From Clostridiales bacterium (lineage in GTDB: Bacteria; Bacillota; Clostridia; Lachnospirales; WQUN01), in assembly GCA_031287685.1 (NCBI GenBank), contig JAITSQ010000025.1, positions 99,956-163,955 of the forward strand: a stretch of 64,000 bases of DNA. The letters run 5' to 3'. Each line of letters starts with the position of its first letter. The first letter of the stretch is position 1. The notes under the pieces were generated by a model. It worked only from the letters and a program-made list of their open reading frames with translations, was not told the DNA's origin and searched no databases. Made by a program: the position numbers and the translations under genes. Below, piece after piece: positions 51,268 to 60,669 of this stretch.

Positions 51268-51392
51268 AAAAATTCAAGATAATCCTGGCGGTTTCGGCGG
51301 CTGCCGCGGGTTTGACCGCCTGCGGGGAAAAAGGCGGGAAAACAATATTCATAGAAGGCGCCCCGGCTGAGCAGGCGCAGCCACACTTGTAA
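51264..51392 (+). CDS. very small predicted lipoprotein (42 residues)
   Basis: A 42-codon gene that starts in an ATGA overlap with the preceding lipoprotein gene. The product has a complete lipoprotein signal (KKFKIILAVSAAAAGLTACG, lipobox LTAC, Cys20) and a mature part of only 23 residues rich in Gly, Lys, Ala and Gln. Either a genuine mini-lipoprotein or a truncated gene: after the TAA the same frame continues for 12 codons before another stop. Its upstream neighbour's last codons overlap its translation start, so translational coupling is likely. Confidence 0.6.
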   Translation: MKKFKIILAVSAAAAGLTACGEKGGKTIFIEGAPAEQAQPHL

Positions 51393-51473
51393 AGGCCGCA
51401 GCCCTTTAAGGATAGGAAAACGGCGCAATAAACGCCACCGGCGCAAACGGCGGAGAAAATGATAAAAAACTTG

Positions 51474-51502
51474 TTGACTAAACGCGCGGAAAAAGGTATT
51501 AT
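51474..51502 (+). promoter_or_regulatory. sigma-A-type promoter of glgA
   Basis: TTGACT (51474-51479), 17-base spacer, TATTAT (51497-51502), 45 bases before the glgA ATG. Confidence 0.82.
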
Positions 51503-51547
51503 TTATAGAGAGAACCCCAAACGGGACAAAGCATAGGAGGGCATTTT

Positions 51548-53044
51548 ATGTCAGACACTGCTGTAAACGCGGAAACCGCCGCGATGCCGGCAAAATCGCC
51601 AAAAGCGGAAGATTTGAAAGTGCTTATAGTGGCTTCGGAGGTCGCGCCTTACGCCAAAAGCGGAGGATTGGGCGATGTGGCTGGTTCCCTGCCCAGGGAG
51701 CTTTGCAAACTTGGCGTGGACTGCCGCGTGGTGTTCCCCAAGTATGAGGACATCAGGGACGACTGGTTCAAAGGAATGGAATATGTTGACTCGATTGTCG
51801 TCGCTCTTGGCTGGCGCAAGCAGGGCGCGTCTATCCACCAGATTAAGGCCGAAGTGCCGACTTACGTAATAGAAAACGACTTTTATTTCCGCCGCCATGG
51901 CTTTTATGGCTATGGGGACGATTTTGAGCGGTTTGCCTTTTTTTCAAAGGCTTCTATAGAAATGCTCACCAAAATAGATTTCCGTCCCGACGTTATTCAT
52001 TTTAATGACTGGCAGACTGGCGTAGCTACTGTGTATCTTAAAGATGTGTACGGAAAGTTTACTTTCTTCAACGGCATAAAATCGCTTTACACGATACATA
52101 ACTTGCAGTATCAGGGCGTTTTCGGCCGCGAAGTTTTAGGAACTATCGACCTTGACGACTCGTATTTCGCTCCGGATAAAATGGAGTTTTACGACAATAT
52201 CAACTTTATGAAAGCGGCTATTGTTTACGCGGACGCGGTTTCCACCGTGTCGGAGACTTACGCCAGCGAGATTAAATACTCCAACTTCGGCTATATGCTC
52301 AACGGCGTGCTTCAGAGCCGAGGAGACGACGTTTACGGCGTGATTAACGGCATCGACGTTGACCACAACAACCCGGAGACGGATTCCCGCATTTACGCGC
52401 CGTACTCCAAGGACGACCTTTCCGGCAAGGCGAAAAACAAGGCGGAGCTTCAGAAAGACCTTGGGCTTGACGTGCGCCCGGAGGTGCCGATTATTTCCAT
52501 AATTTCCCGTCTGGCTGACCAGAAGGGGCTTGACCTTGTGGCGCTTTGTATGGAGGAGCTTATGGGCAAAGACCTTCAGGTCGTCGTGCTCGGCACGGGC
52601 GAAGGGCGTTATGAGCACCTTTTCAAGCACTACTCCTGGCGTTTCCCCAACAAGATGAGCGCGAATATTTTCTTCAGCGACGAACTGGCGCAGCGTATTT
52701 ACGCCGGCTCGGATATGTTCCTTATGCCGTCCCTTTTTGAGCCGTGCGGCTTGGGGCAGCTTTTCGCTATGCGCTACGGGACTATCCCGATTGCCCGGCG
52801 CACCGGCGGGCTTAACGATACAATTGAGGCTTATAACCCTGAAACCGGCGGCGGAACCGGCTTTTTATTCAACGACTACGTTGCCTCCGGCATGATGTGG
52901 GCTATAAATTCCGCTTTGGGGCTTTTCTGGGATAATAAGGAAGCTTGGACCAAACTTATTAAAAACGCCATGAATAAAGATTATTCCTGGGCGGCTTCGG
53001 CGAAAAAATACGTCGAGCTTTATAAAAAATTAAGGGACAGATAA
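51548..53044 (+). CDS. glgA: glycogen synthase GlgA
   Basis: GT5-family retaining glucosyltransferase that extends alpha-1,4-glucan from ADP-glucose. The 498-residue protein has the ADP-glucose-binding KSGGLGDVAGSLP at residues 37-49, after a 20-residue Ala/Lys-rich N-terminal extension, and the C-terminal LFEPCGLGQLFAMRYGTIPIARRTGGLNDTI motif. The gene stands alone with its own promoter and terminator; glgC, glgD, glgB and glgP are absent. Codon third positions look less GC-rich than in the neighbours (many TAT, TTT, GCT), which may reflect high expression. AGGAGGGC precedes the ATG. Confidence 0.96.
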   Translation: MSDTAVNAETAAMPAKSPKAEDLKVLIVASEVAPYAKSGGLGDVAGSLPRELCKLGVDCRVVFPKYEDIRDDWFKGMEYVDSIVVALGWRKQGASIHQIKAEVPTYVIENDFYFRRHGFYGYGDDFERFAFFSKASIEMLTKIDFRPDVIHFNDWQTGVATVYLKDVYGKFTFFNGIKSLYTIHNLQYQGVFGREVLGTIDLDDSYFAPDKMEFYDNINFMKAAIVYADAVSTVSETYASEIKYSNFGYMLNGVLQSRGDDVYGVINGIDVDHNNPETDSRIYAPYSKDDLSGKAKNKAELQKDLGLDVRPEVPIISIISRLADQKGLDLVALCMEELMGKDLQVVVLGTGEGRYEHLFKHYSWRFPNKMSANIFFSDELAQRIYAGSDMFLMPSLFEPCGLGQLFAMRYGTIPIARRTGGLNDTIEAYNPETGGGTGFLFNDYVASGMMWAINSALGLFWDNKEAWTKLIKNAMNKDYSWAASAKKYVELYKKLRDR

Positions 53045-53051
53045 GTTTTTC

Positions 53052-53088
53052 GGGGTTGTTTCCGTTTTCAGCGGTAACAGCCCTTTTT
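53052..53088 (+). terminator. intrinsic terminator after glgA
   Basis: GGGTTGTTTCCG (53053-53064) pairs with CGGTAACAGCCC (53072-53083) with one mismatch and one wobble, followed by five T. Confidence 0.75.
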
Positions 53089-53146
53089 CAAGTGAGGGGG
53101 CATAGCCCCAAGGTTTAATAATCAGCCTTTAGAGGGAGAAAACTCA

Positions 53147-54253
53147 ATGGGTTATTTACTTCTCGCTAATGAAAAAATATTTAAGGGCAGCCTTTGCGGC
53201 GCGGGCGCGAACCGCCCGGTTATAGGCGAGCTTGTGTTCACCACGCAGATGACGGGCTTTTTAGAGACCCTGACCGACCCAAGCTATTTCGGCCAGATTG
53301 TCCTGCAGACTTTTCCGCTCGTAGGGAATTACGGCGTTATAGAGGAGGACTTTGAGAGCGCCGGCGTTCACCTGTCGGGTTATATCGCGCGGGAAATCTG
53401 CGACGAGCCGTCCAACTTCCGCTCGAGCGGGGGGGTGGCGGAGTTTTTGAAAAAGCAGGGGAAAATCGGTCTTACCGGCGTGGACACCCGCGAAATTACT
53501 AAAATCATTCGTGAGCAGGGCGCGATTAACGCCGCCGTCTGCCCGGAGGACCCGCGAAAACTGCCGGAGGAGGAATACGCCGGCCTGCTTAAGGAAATCC
53601 GCGAATATTCGGTGGATTCCCCCGTGCTTAAGGCGACTTCGGATAAAATTGAGTTTTTCGCGGCTTCGGCGGAATATGATAAGCCGTTTAACGTCGCTTT
53701 CTGGGATTTTGGGGCCAAGGGCGGCATAATCCGCTCCCTGACAGCGCGCGGCTGCGGCGTGACCTCCTTCCCCGCCGGGACCGGCGCGGAGGAGCTTCTT
53801 AGAAAGAACCCCGACGGCATAATGCTTTCAAACGGTCCGGGCGACCCGAAGGACAATGAGCCCATCGTCGCGGAGATTAAAAAAGCCGCCGCCGCGAAAA
53901 TCCCTATTTTCGGGATATGCCTCGGGCACCAGCTCCTGGCGCGGGCTTTCGGCGCGGGCACCGAAAAACTCAAATACGGGCACCGCGGGGCCAACCACCC
54001 CGTCGCCGACCTTGAGACCGGGCGGCTTTATATAACGAGCCAGAACCACGGATATACCGTCTCGGGGGATACTCTTTCCCCGAAGTTCGGCAGGGTGACG
54101 ATGATTAACGACCACGACGGAACCTGCGAGGGGATAACGTATTCCGCGGCGCCGGCCTTTTCCGCGCAGTTCCACCCGGAGGCCTGCGCCGGGCCGAGAG
54201 ACACCGCGTTTCTGTTTGAAAAATTCATAAGCTTAATGAAAGAAAAGAGGTAA
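53147..54253 (+). CDS. carA: carbamoyl-phosphate synthase small (glutaminase) subunit
   Basis: Releases ammonia from glutamine for carbamoyl phosphate synthesis (arginine and pyrimidines). The 368-residue protein has the N-terminal CarA domain (FTTQMTGFLETLTDPSYFGQIV) and a class I amidotransferase domain with nucleophile Cys258 in IFGICLGHQLL and the His/Glu of AQFHPEACAGP. AGAGGGAG precedes the ATG. carB follows after five bases. Confidence 0.97.
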   Translation: MGYLLLANEKIFKGSLCGAGANRPVIGELVFTTQMTGFLETLTDPSYFGQIVLQTFPLVGNYGVIEEDFESAGVHLSGYIAREICDEPSNFRSSGGVAEFLKKQGKIGLTGVDTREITKIIREQGAINAAVCPEDPRKLPEEEYAGLLKEIREYSVDSPVLKATSDKIEFFAASAEYDKPFNVAFWDFGAKGGIIRSLTARGCGVTSFPAGTGAEELLRKNPDGIMLSNGPGDPKDNEPIVAEIKKAAAAKIPIFGICLGHQLLARAFGAGTEKLKYGHRGANHPVADLETGRLYITSQNHGYTVSGDTLSPKFGRVTMINDHDGTCEGITYSAAPAFSAQFHPEACAGPRDTAFLFEKFISLMKEKR

Positions 54254-54258
54254 GCAGC

Positions 54259-57200
54259 GTGCCGCTTGACACAAACATTAAAAAAGTTTTGGTGATAGGC
54301 TCCGGACCCATAATCATAGGGCAAGCCGCCGAGTTTGACTACGCCGGCACGCAGGCCTGCAGGGCCATAGCGGAGGAGGGTATAAAAGTAATCCTTGTCA
54401 ACTCAAACCCCGCCACCATTATGACTGACGCGCATATGGCGGACTGCGTGTATATTGAGCCGCTGACGGCGGACGTCGTCAAAAAAATAATAGAAAAGGA
54501 GCGTCCGGACAGCCTGCTTGGCACAATGGGCGGCCAGACGGGCCTGAACCTATCGATGGAGCTTGCCGGGGAGGGGTATCTGGATAAAATGGGCGTGCGC
54601 CTCCTGGGGGCTGACCCAGTCACCATAGATATGGCGGAAAACAGGGAAAGTTTCAAGGCGATGCTCCTGCGGCTCGGCAAGCCCGCCGTCCCCTCCGGGA
54701 TAGTCCGCGACGCGGGTTCCGCTCTGAAATTGGCGGGCGAGCTGGGCTATCCGGTCATAGTGCGCCCGGCCTTTACGCTCGGCGGGTCGGGCGGGGGCAT
54801 AGCCGACACGCCCGAAAAACTGGCCAAGATAGCGGCGGGGGGGCTTCGCCTTTCGCCCATTGGGCAGGCGCTGATTGAAAAGGACATCTCCGGCTGGAAA
54901 GAAATAGAGTTTGAGGTAATGCGCGACGCGGCGGGCAACGTAATCACCGTTTGCAGTATGGAAAATTTTGACCCGGTGGGAATCCATACCGGGGATTCTA
55001 TCGTGGCCGCGCCCGCGCTGACGCTCGCGGACAAGGAGTATCAGATGCTCCGGAGCGCCGCGCTCGAAATAATCACCGAGCTTAAGATAGAAGGCGGCTG
55101 CAACATCCAGTTCGCGCTCTATCCGGACAGCTTCGACTACGCGGTTATCGAGGTCAACCCGCGCGTTTCGCGCTCCTCCGCCCTCGCCAGTAAGGCCACG
55201 GGATACCCCATAGCTAAAGTGGCCGCGAAAATCGCCGTTGGGTACCGCCTGAACGAAATCCGCAACAGCATTACAAAAAAGACAAACTGCTGCTTCGAGC
55301 CGGCTCTTGATTACGTAGTGGTGAAAATGCCGAAATGGCCGTTTGACAAGTTCGTGTACGCGGACAGGCGGCTCGGCACGCAGATGAAAGCCACGGGAGA
55401 GGTTATGGCCATCGGCTCCTCTTTTGAGGAGGCGCTTATGAAAGCCGTGCGCGGCGCGGAAATATCTATGACTACGCTCAATATGCGCGGGCTTGCCGAA
55501 AAGACCGACGACGAGATACGCGCCCTGCTTAAAATTAAAAACGACACGCGCGTCTTTACGGTGTTCGAGGCGCTGAAGCGCGGCGTCTCCTATGACGAGA
55601 TTTACGACATAACCAGAATCGACAGATATTTTTTAAGCAAGCTCGGCAGCCTGCTGAAAACCGAGCGGCGGCTTGCCGGAGTATCAGAGGAATACGTGCC
55701 GGACGAGCTGTATCTTTCGGCAAAAAAACACGGCTATTTGGATAAGGACGTCGAGAGTATCTCCGGAGCGAAAATCCGGGAGAAACTTCACGCCGCCTAC
55801 AAGACCGTGGATACCTGCGCGGCGGAGTTTAAGGCGGCCACGCCGTATTTTTACGGGGGCTATGATTCAGACAACGAGGCCGCCGAATTTATCGACAGGG
55901 ATAAAAAGCGCGTAGTCGTGTTCGGCTCCGGGCCTATAAGAATAGGGCAGGGGATAGAGTTCGACTACTCAAGCGTTCATTGCGTGTGGGCGCTTAAAAA
56001 AATGGGCTACGATGTGGCGATCGTGAACAATAACCCCGAAACCGTCTCGACGGATTTCGACATTTCGGACAGGCTGTATTTTGACCCGCTGACCGAGGAG
56101 GACGTGGCCAACGTCATAAACACCGAACAGCCCGACGCGGTTGTGGTGGCCTACGGAGGCCAGACGGCCATTAAGCTGACAGGCTTTCTCCACAGGAGCG
56201 GCGCGAAGATCCTGGGCAGCTCCGCCGAAAGCATAGACCTGGCCGAGGATAGGGAAAAATTTGACAAGGTGCTCGCCGAGTGCGGCATCCCGCGGCCGAA
56301 GGGCCTTACGGTGTTCACGGCCAAGGACGCCATAAAGGCCGTGGAGGAGCTTGGTTTCCCCGTGCTCTTGCGCCCCTCCTACGTAATCGGCGGGCAGAAT
56401 ATGGTCGTGGCTTACGCTATGGACACGGTTAAAAGCTATATGGAGCTGATACTTTCGCAGAATATCGAAAGCCCCGTGCTTATAGACAAATACCTCCCCG
56501 GAATAGAGGCGGAGGTGGACGCTATCTGCGACGGGGAGGACGTGCTTATCCCCGGAATAATGGAGCACATCGAGCGGGCGGGCGTTCATTCGGGAGATTC
56601 GATAGCTATGTATCCGGCGGTGACGCTCTCGGCGGAAACGGTGGACACGCTCGTGGAATATACGCGGCGGCTGGCCCTCGCCCTGAAGTCAAAGGGCCTG
56701 CTTAACGTCCAGTATGTTATCTACGATAAAAAAGTGTACGTAATTGAGGCGAACCCGCGCGCCTCTCGCACCGTGCCGTATATCAGCAAGGTGACGGGCG
56801 TGCCTATGGTGGAGGCGGCCACGCGCGTTGCGCTTGGCGAAAAGCTTCGAGACCTGCCGTATGGGACGGGGCTTTACAAGAAGTCAAAGTACGTCGCGGT
56901 GAAGGTGCCGGTGTTTTCGTTTGAAAAGCTCAAGGGCGTGGACGTCCTGCTCGGCCCGGAGATGAAATCGACAGGGGAGGTTCTGGGGATTGCCGAAAAT
57001 ATAACCGACGCGCTGTATAAGGGCCTTCTGGCGGCGGGATATAAAATGGAGCCGGAGGGCGGCATACTGATAACGGTGCTTAAAGCCGACAGGGAGGGTA
57101 TGCTCCCCGTCGCCAGGAGATTCAGCGAGCTGGGCTTCAAAATCTACGCCACGCGGGGCACCGCCAAGTTCTTGGAGGCAAACGGCGTTAAAGCCGAGGC

Positions 57201-57456
57201 GGTGGCAAAAATCCACCAGTCCGAGGAAAATACGCTTACGCTTATCCAGAGCGGAAAAGTACAGTACGTGTTTTCCACCTCCGAACAGCACCAGGAGGCG
57301 TATCTTGACAGCATAAAAATGCGCCGCGCCGCTGTAGAGATGTCCATACCGTGCTTAACAAGCGTCGACACGGCGAGCATACTGACGGTTTGCCTGAAAA
57401 ACCGCGGGGAATATCAGGACTTCGCGCCTCTTGATATAACAAAAATGCAGCGATAG
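54259..57456 (+). CDS. carB: carbamoyl-phosphate synthase large subunit
   Basis: A 1065-residue protein with two ATP-grasp halves (VLVIGSGPIIIGQAAEFDYAGTQACRA at the start; VVVFGSGPIRIGQGIEFDYSS near residue 553) and a C-terminal MGS-like regulatory domain (about 930-1065). GTG start at 54259 with AGAGG upstream in the carA stop region. Forms the heterodimer with CarA, channelling ammonia from CarA through carbamate to carbamoyl phosphate. Confidence 0.97.
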   Translation: MPLDTNIKKVLVIGSGPIIIGQAAEFDYAGTQACRAIAEEGIKVILVNSNPATIMTDAHMADCVYIEPLTADVVKKIIEKERPDSLLGTMGGQTGLNLSMELAGEGYLDKMGVRLLGADPVTIDMAENRESFKAMLLRLGKPAVPSGIVRDAGSALKLAGELGYPVIVRPAFTLGGSGGGIADTPEKLAKIAAGGLRLSPIGQALIEKDISGWKEIEFEVMRDAAGNVITVCSMENFDPVGIHTGDSIVAAPALTLADKEYQMLRSAALEIITELKIEGGCNIQFALYPDSFDYAVIEVNPRVSRSSALASKATGYPIAKVAAKIAVGYRLNEIRNSITKKTNCCFEPALDYVVVKMPKWPFDKFVYADRRLGTQMKATGEVMAIGSSFEEALMKAVRGAEISMTTLNMRGLAEKTDDEIRALLKIKNDTRVFTVFEALKRGVSYDEIYDITRIDRYFLSKLGSLLKTERRLAGVSEEYVPDELYLSAKKHGYLDKDVESISGAKIREKLHAAYKTVDTCAAEFKAATPYFYGGYDSDNEAAEFIDRDKKRVVVFGSGPIRIGQGIEFDYSSVHCVWALKKMGYDVAIVNNNPETVSTDFDISDRLYFDPLTEEDVANVINTEQPDAVVVAYGGQTAIKLTGFLHRSGAKILGSSAESIDLAEDREKFDKVLAECGIPRPKGLTVFTAKDAIKAVEELGFPVLLRPSYVIGGQNMVVAYAMDTVKSYMELILSQNIESPVLIDKYLPGIEAEVDAICDGEDVLIPGIMEHIERAGVHSGDSIAMYPAVTLSAETVDTLVEYTRRLALALKSKGLLNVQYVIYDKKVYVIEANPRASRTVPYISKVTGVPMVEAATRVALGEKLRDLPYGTGLYKKSKYVAVKVPVFSFEKLKGVDVLLGPEMKSTGEVLGIAENITDALYKGLLAAGYKMEPEGGILITVLKADREGMLPVARRFSELGFKIYATRGTAKFLEANGVKAEAVAKIHQSEENTLTLIQSGKVQYVFSTSEQHQEAYLDSIKMRRAAVEMSIPCLTSVDTASILTVCLKNRGEYQDFAPLDITKMQR

Positions 57457-57466
57457 GAGCTAAGAA

Positions 57467-58873
57467 ATGTCAGGAATACACGAAGAGTGCGGTATTTTCG
57501 GCATATACGACTATTCCGGGGGGCACGCGGCGGCGGCGGCGTTTTTCGGCCTTGTCGCTTTGCAGCACCGGGGCCAGGAAAGCTGCGGAATCGCCGTGAA
57601 CAACGCCCGCGAAATAGAGTACTATAAAAACGTCGGGCTTGTCAACGATGTTTTTGACACTGATAAAATCAACGCGCTCCAGGGCGATATAGCCGTCGGG
57701 CACGCCCGGTACTCGACGTACGGCGGCGGCGGGGTGCGCAACGCCCAGCCCCTGGTGCTTAATTACGTCAAGGGGACTCTGGCCGTCGCCCATAACGGCA
57801 ATATTATAAACTCAGACGAGCTTAAGCGCGAATACGAAAAGACCGGCGCTATTTATCAGACGACGGCGGATTCGGAAATCATAGCCTACACAATCGCCAA
57901 ACAGCGGCTCAACACGGGCAGCATCGAGGACGCCGTGGCGGCTTCGATGAAAATCCTGAAGGGAGCGTATTCGCTTATAGTTATGAGCCCGCAGAAGCTC
58001 ATAGCGGCGAGAGACCCCTGGGGCTTCCGCCCGCTGTGTATGGGCCGGACGGAAAGCGGCTCCGTCGTTTTCGCGTCGGAGTCGTGCGCTCTCGACGCGG
58101 TGGGCGCGAGCTTCGAGCGAGACATTATGCCGGGGGAGGTAGTGGCGGTCAAGCGCCCGCGGATAACCGGGGCGGAATGTCCGTGCTCCGAGCGTCCCGA
58201 TATTAAGGTAAACCGCGATAACTGCCGGGAAAATTCCCACCTGTGCATATTTGAGTACATTTACTTCGCGCGGCCCGACAGCGTGATAGAAGGGCAGTTC
58301 GTGCAGGAGGCGCGGCGGGAGGCCGGGCGGCTTCTGGCGGCGCAGATGCCCGTTGAGGCGGATATTGTCATAGGCGTGCCGGATTCCGGGTTGGGCGCGG
58401 CGCGCGGATATTCGCTCGCTTCGGGGATTCTTATGGAAGAGGGGTTTATGAAAAACCGGTACATTACCCGCACTTTCATACGCCCGACCCAGCAAAGCCG
58501 GGAGGCGGCGGTTCGGCTCAAGCTGAACCCCATACGCCCGCACGTCGAAAACAAACGGGTCATAATGGTTGACGACTCCATAGTGCGCGGGACGACCTCC
58601 AAGCGCATAGTGCGGCTGCTGCGCAACGCCGGGGCCAAGGAAGTCCACGTGCGGATTTCCGCTCCGCCGTTCCTGAACCCGTGTTACTTCGGCACGGACA
58701 TACCGTCGAAAAAAGACCTCATAGCCTATTCGCACAACATTGACGAAATCCGGGATTATATAGAGGCGGACACGCTGTGCTTCCTCTCGATAGAAAATTT
58801 ATATAAAATAGCCCCGAACGCCAGAACGGGCTTCTGCTCGGGCTGTTTTTCGGGGGAATACCCGGTTGAATAG
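57467..58873 (+). CDS. purF: amidophosphoribosyltransferase PurF
   Basis: First step of purine synthesis, from PRPP and glutamine to phosphoribosylamine. The 468-residue protein has a seven-residue propeptide (MSGIHEE) before the Ntn nucleophile Cys8 in ECGIFGIY, the PRPP-binding VIMVDDSIVRGTTS, and cysteines consistent with the [4Fe-4S] cluster of the B. subtilis-type enzyme (including TGFCSGCFSGEYP at the C terminus). Expected to be oxygen-labile, as for that enzyme. Confidence 0.96.
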   Translation: MSGIHEECGIFGIYDYSGGHAAAAAFFGLVALQHRGQESCGIAVNNAREIEYYKNVGLVNDVFDTDKINALQGDIAVGHARYSTYGGGGVRNAQPLVLNYVKGTLAVAHNGNIINSDELKREYEKTGAIYQTTADSEIIAYTIAKQRLNTGSIEDAVAASMKILKGAYSLIVMSPQKLIAARDPWGFRPLCMGRTESGSVVFASESCALDAVGASFERDIMPGEVVAVKRPRITGAECPCSERPDIKVNRDNCRENSHLCIFEYIYFARPDSVIEGQFVQEARREAGRLLAAQMPVEADIVIGVPDSGLGAARGYSLASGILMEEGFMKNRYITRTFIRPTQQSREAAVRLKLNPIRPHVENKRVIMVDDSIVRGTTSKRIVRLLRNAGAKEVHVRISAPPFLNPCYFGTDIPSKKDLIAYSHNIDEIRDYIEADTLCFLSIENLYKIAPNARTGFCSGCFSGEYPVE

Positions 58874-58885
58874 AGGAGGCGCGAA

Positions 58886-60328
58886 ATGAGCGATAATTAC
58901 GAAAAGCGCGATAAATACGAGTCCCCGCTGCGCGCGCGGTACGCCGGGCGCGAAATGCTTGAGATTTTCTCGGACGACAGGAAATTCCGAACTTGGCGCA
59001 AGCTCTGGATTGCCCTCGCGGAGGCGGAGGCGGAGCTTGGCCTGCCTGTAACGGCTGAACAAATCGCGGAGCTTAAAGCCGCCGCCGAGGATATAAATTA
59101 TGAGGCCGCCGCCGCTTACGAGCGCGAGACCCGCCACGACGTTATGGCGCACGTCAGGGCGTACGGGGATTTATGCCCGAAAGCGGCGGGGATAATCCAC
59201 CTCGGCGCCACCTCCTGCTATGTCGGGGACAACACCGACCTTATCCTTATGCGGGAGGCGCTTCGCCTTATCCGCCGCAAGCTCCTGACGGTAATTAAAA
59301 ACCTGCGCGGGTTCGCGGCGCGGTATAAGGAAATGCCGTCTCTGGCTTTCACGCATTTTCAGCCGGCGCAGCTGACGACTGTGGGCAAGCGGGCGTGTCT
59401 CTGGCTCCACGAGCTTCTTATGGACCTGGATGAGCTTGACTTCACCTTAGAAAACCTGAAGTTTCTCGGCTCGAAAGGCACAACGGGTACGCAGGCCAGC
59501 TTTATGGAGCTGTTTGGCGGCGACGACGGCAAGGTCAAGCGCCTTGAGGAGATCATCGCCGCGAAGTTCGGGTTTGAGCGCGTTTACCCCGTCTCGGGGC
59601 AGACTTATTCGCGCAAGGCAGACAGCCGCGTGCTGAACGCGCTTTCGCAAATCGCCCAGAGCGCGTATAAATTTTCGGGAGATATGAGGCTTCTTCAGCA
59701 CCTGAAGGAAATTGAGGAGCCGTTTGAAAAGGGGCAGGTCGGTTCCTCCGCTATGGCGTACAAGCGCAATCCTATGCGGAGCGAGCGCATAGCCGCGCTC
59801 TGCCGCCACATTATAAGCCTGGCGCAGAACGGGGCGCACACGGCGGCGGCGCAGTGGTTCGAGCGCACGCTCGACGACTCCGCCAACAAGCGGATAACAA
59901 TCCCGGAGGCGTTCCTGGCGGCGGACGGCGTTTTGTCGCTGTATATAAACATCACCGGGGGGCTTGTCGTGTATCCGAAAATGATACGCCGGCGGATCGA
60001 CGCGGAGCTGCCGTTTATGGCGACGGAGAATATACTTATGGCCGCCGTCCGGCGCGGAGGGGACAGGCAGGAGCTTCACGAGAAAATCCGCGTTCATTCC
60101 CAGGCGGCGGCGGCGCGCGTCAAGGACGACGGCGGGGAAAACGACCTCATAGACCGCATAGCCGCGGACCCGGCTTTCGGAATCAGCCGCGAGGAGATAG
60201 AGGAAACTATGCGGCCGGAGAATTATACCGGCAGGAGCGCCGCGCAGGTTGATGAATTTCTGAGGGATTACGCCGACCCGGCGCTTTCCGGACTTGAAAG
60301 TTTAGAAGCGGCTGAAATAAACGTATAG
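58886..60328 (+). CDS. purB: adenylosuccinate lyase PurB
   Basis: Acts twice in purine synthesis, cleaving SAICAR and adenylosuccinate with release of fumarate. The 480-residue fumarase/aspartase-superfamily protein contains HDVMAHVRAY, THFQPAQLTTVGKRA and the signature GSSAMAYKRNPMRSERI near residue 285-300. AGAGGAGG precedes the ATG. Confidence 0.96.
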   Translation: MSDNYEKRDKYESPLRARYAGREMLEIFSDDRKFRTWRKLWIALAEAEAELGLPVTAEQIAELKAAAEDINYEAAAAYERETRHDVMAHVRAYGDLCPKAAGIIHLGATSCYVGDNTDLILMREALRLIRRKLLTVIKNLRGFAARYKEMPSLAFTHFQPAQLTTVGKRACLWLHELLMDLDELDFTLENLKFLGSKGTTGTQASFMELFGGDDGKVKRLEEIIAAKFGFERVYPVSGQTYSRKADSRVLNALSQIAQSAYKFSGDMRLLQHLKEIEEPFEKGQVGSSAMAYKRNPMRSERIAALCRHIISLAQNGAHTAAAQWFERTLDDSANKRITIPEAFLAADGVLSLYINITGGLVVYPKMIRRRIDAELPFMATENILMAAVRRGGDRQELHEKIRVHSQAAAARVKDDGGENDLIDRIAADPAFGISREEIEETMRPENYTGRSAAQVDEFLRDYADPALSGLESLEAAEINV

Positions 60329-60344
60329 AGCGGAGGCGCTGACG

Positions 60345-60653
60345 ATGGATATTATCCTTGGCGTTACCTTAGCTTGCGCGGGTTTATTCCTTCGCGGAGG
60401 GAAATTGATTTTTTTGATCGCCGGATATAATACTCTCCCGAAAGAAGAAAAAGAACGGTATGACGAAAAGGCGCTGTCGAAATTCGTCGGGAGCTTGTTA
60501 ATCGTCATAGGCGTTATTTCGCTGTTTTTCAGGCTCGGGGTCAAGTTAGGCCGCCCTGCGGTAAGCTGCGCCGCGATTGGTTTGGAGTTCGCGCTTGTGA
60601 TAGCCGCGGCGGTTTACGCTAACACAAAGAACAGATTTAAGAAGCGCTCTTGA
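60345..60653 (+). CDS. DUF3784-like small membrane protein
   Basis: A 102-residue protein with three hydrophobic segments (about 3-28, 47-66 and 72-92). The loop IAGYNTLPKEEKERYDEKALSKFVG is the DUF3784 signature common in Firmicutes. Function unknown. It sits between purB and purA with only 16 bases on each side, so it is presumably co-transcribed with purine genes. Confidence 0.85.
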   Translation: MDIILGVTLACAGLFLRGGKLIFLIAGYNTLPKEEKERYDEKALSKFVGSLLIVIGVISLFFRLGVKLGRPAVSCAAIGLEFALVIAAAVYANTKNRFKKRS

Positions 60654-60669
60654 AATAAGGAGGAAAAAT

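Noticed and set aside
53089..53146. PyrR or purine riboswitch control upstream of carA
   Set aside because: The gap is short and shows only a small GGGG/CCCC hairpin without the conserved elements of either regulator.
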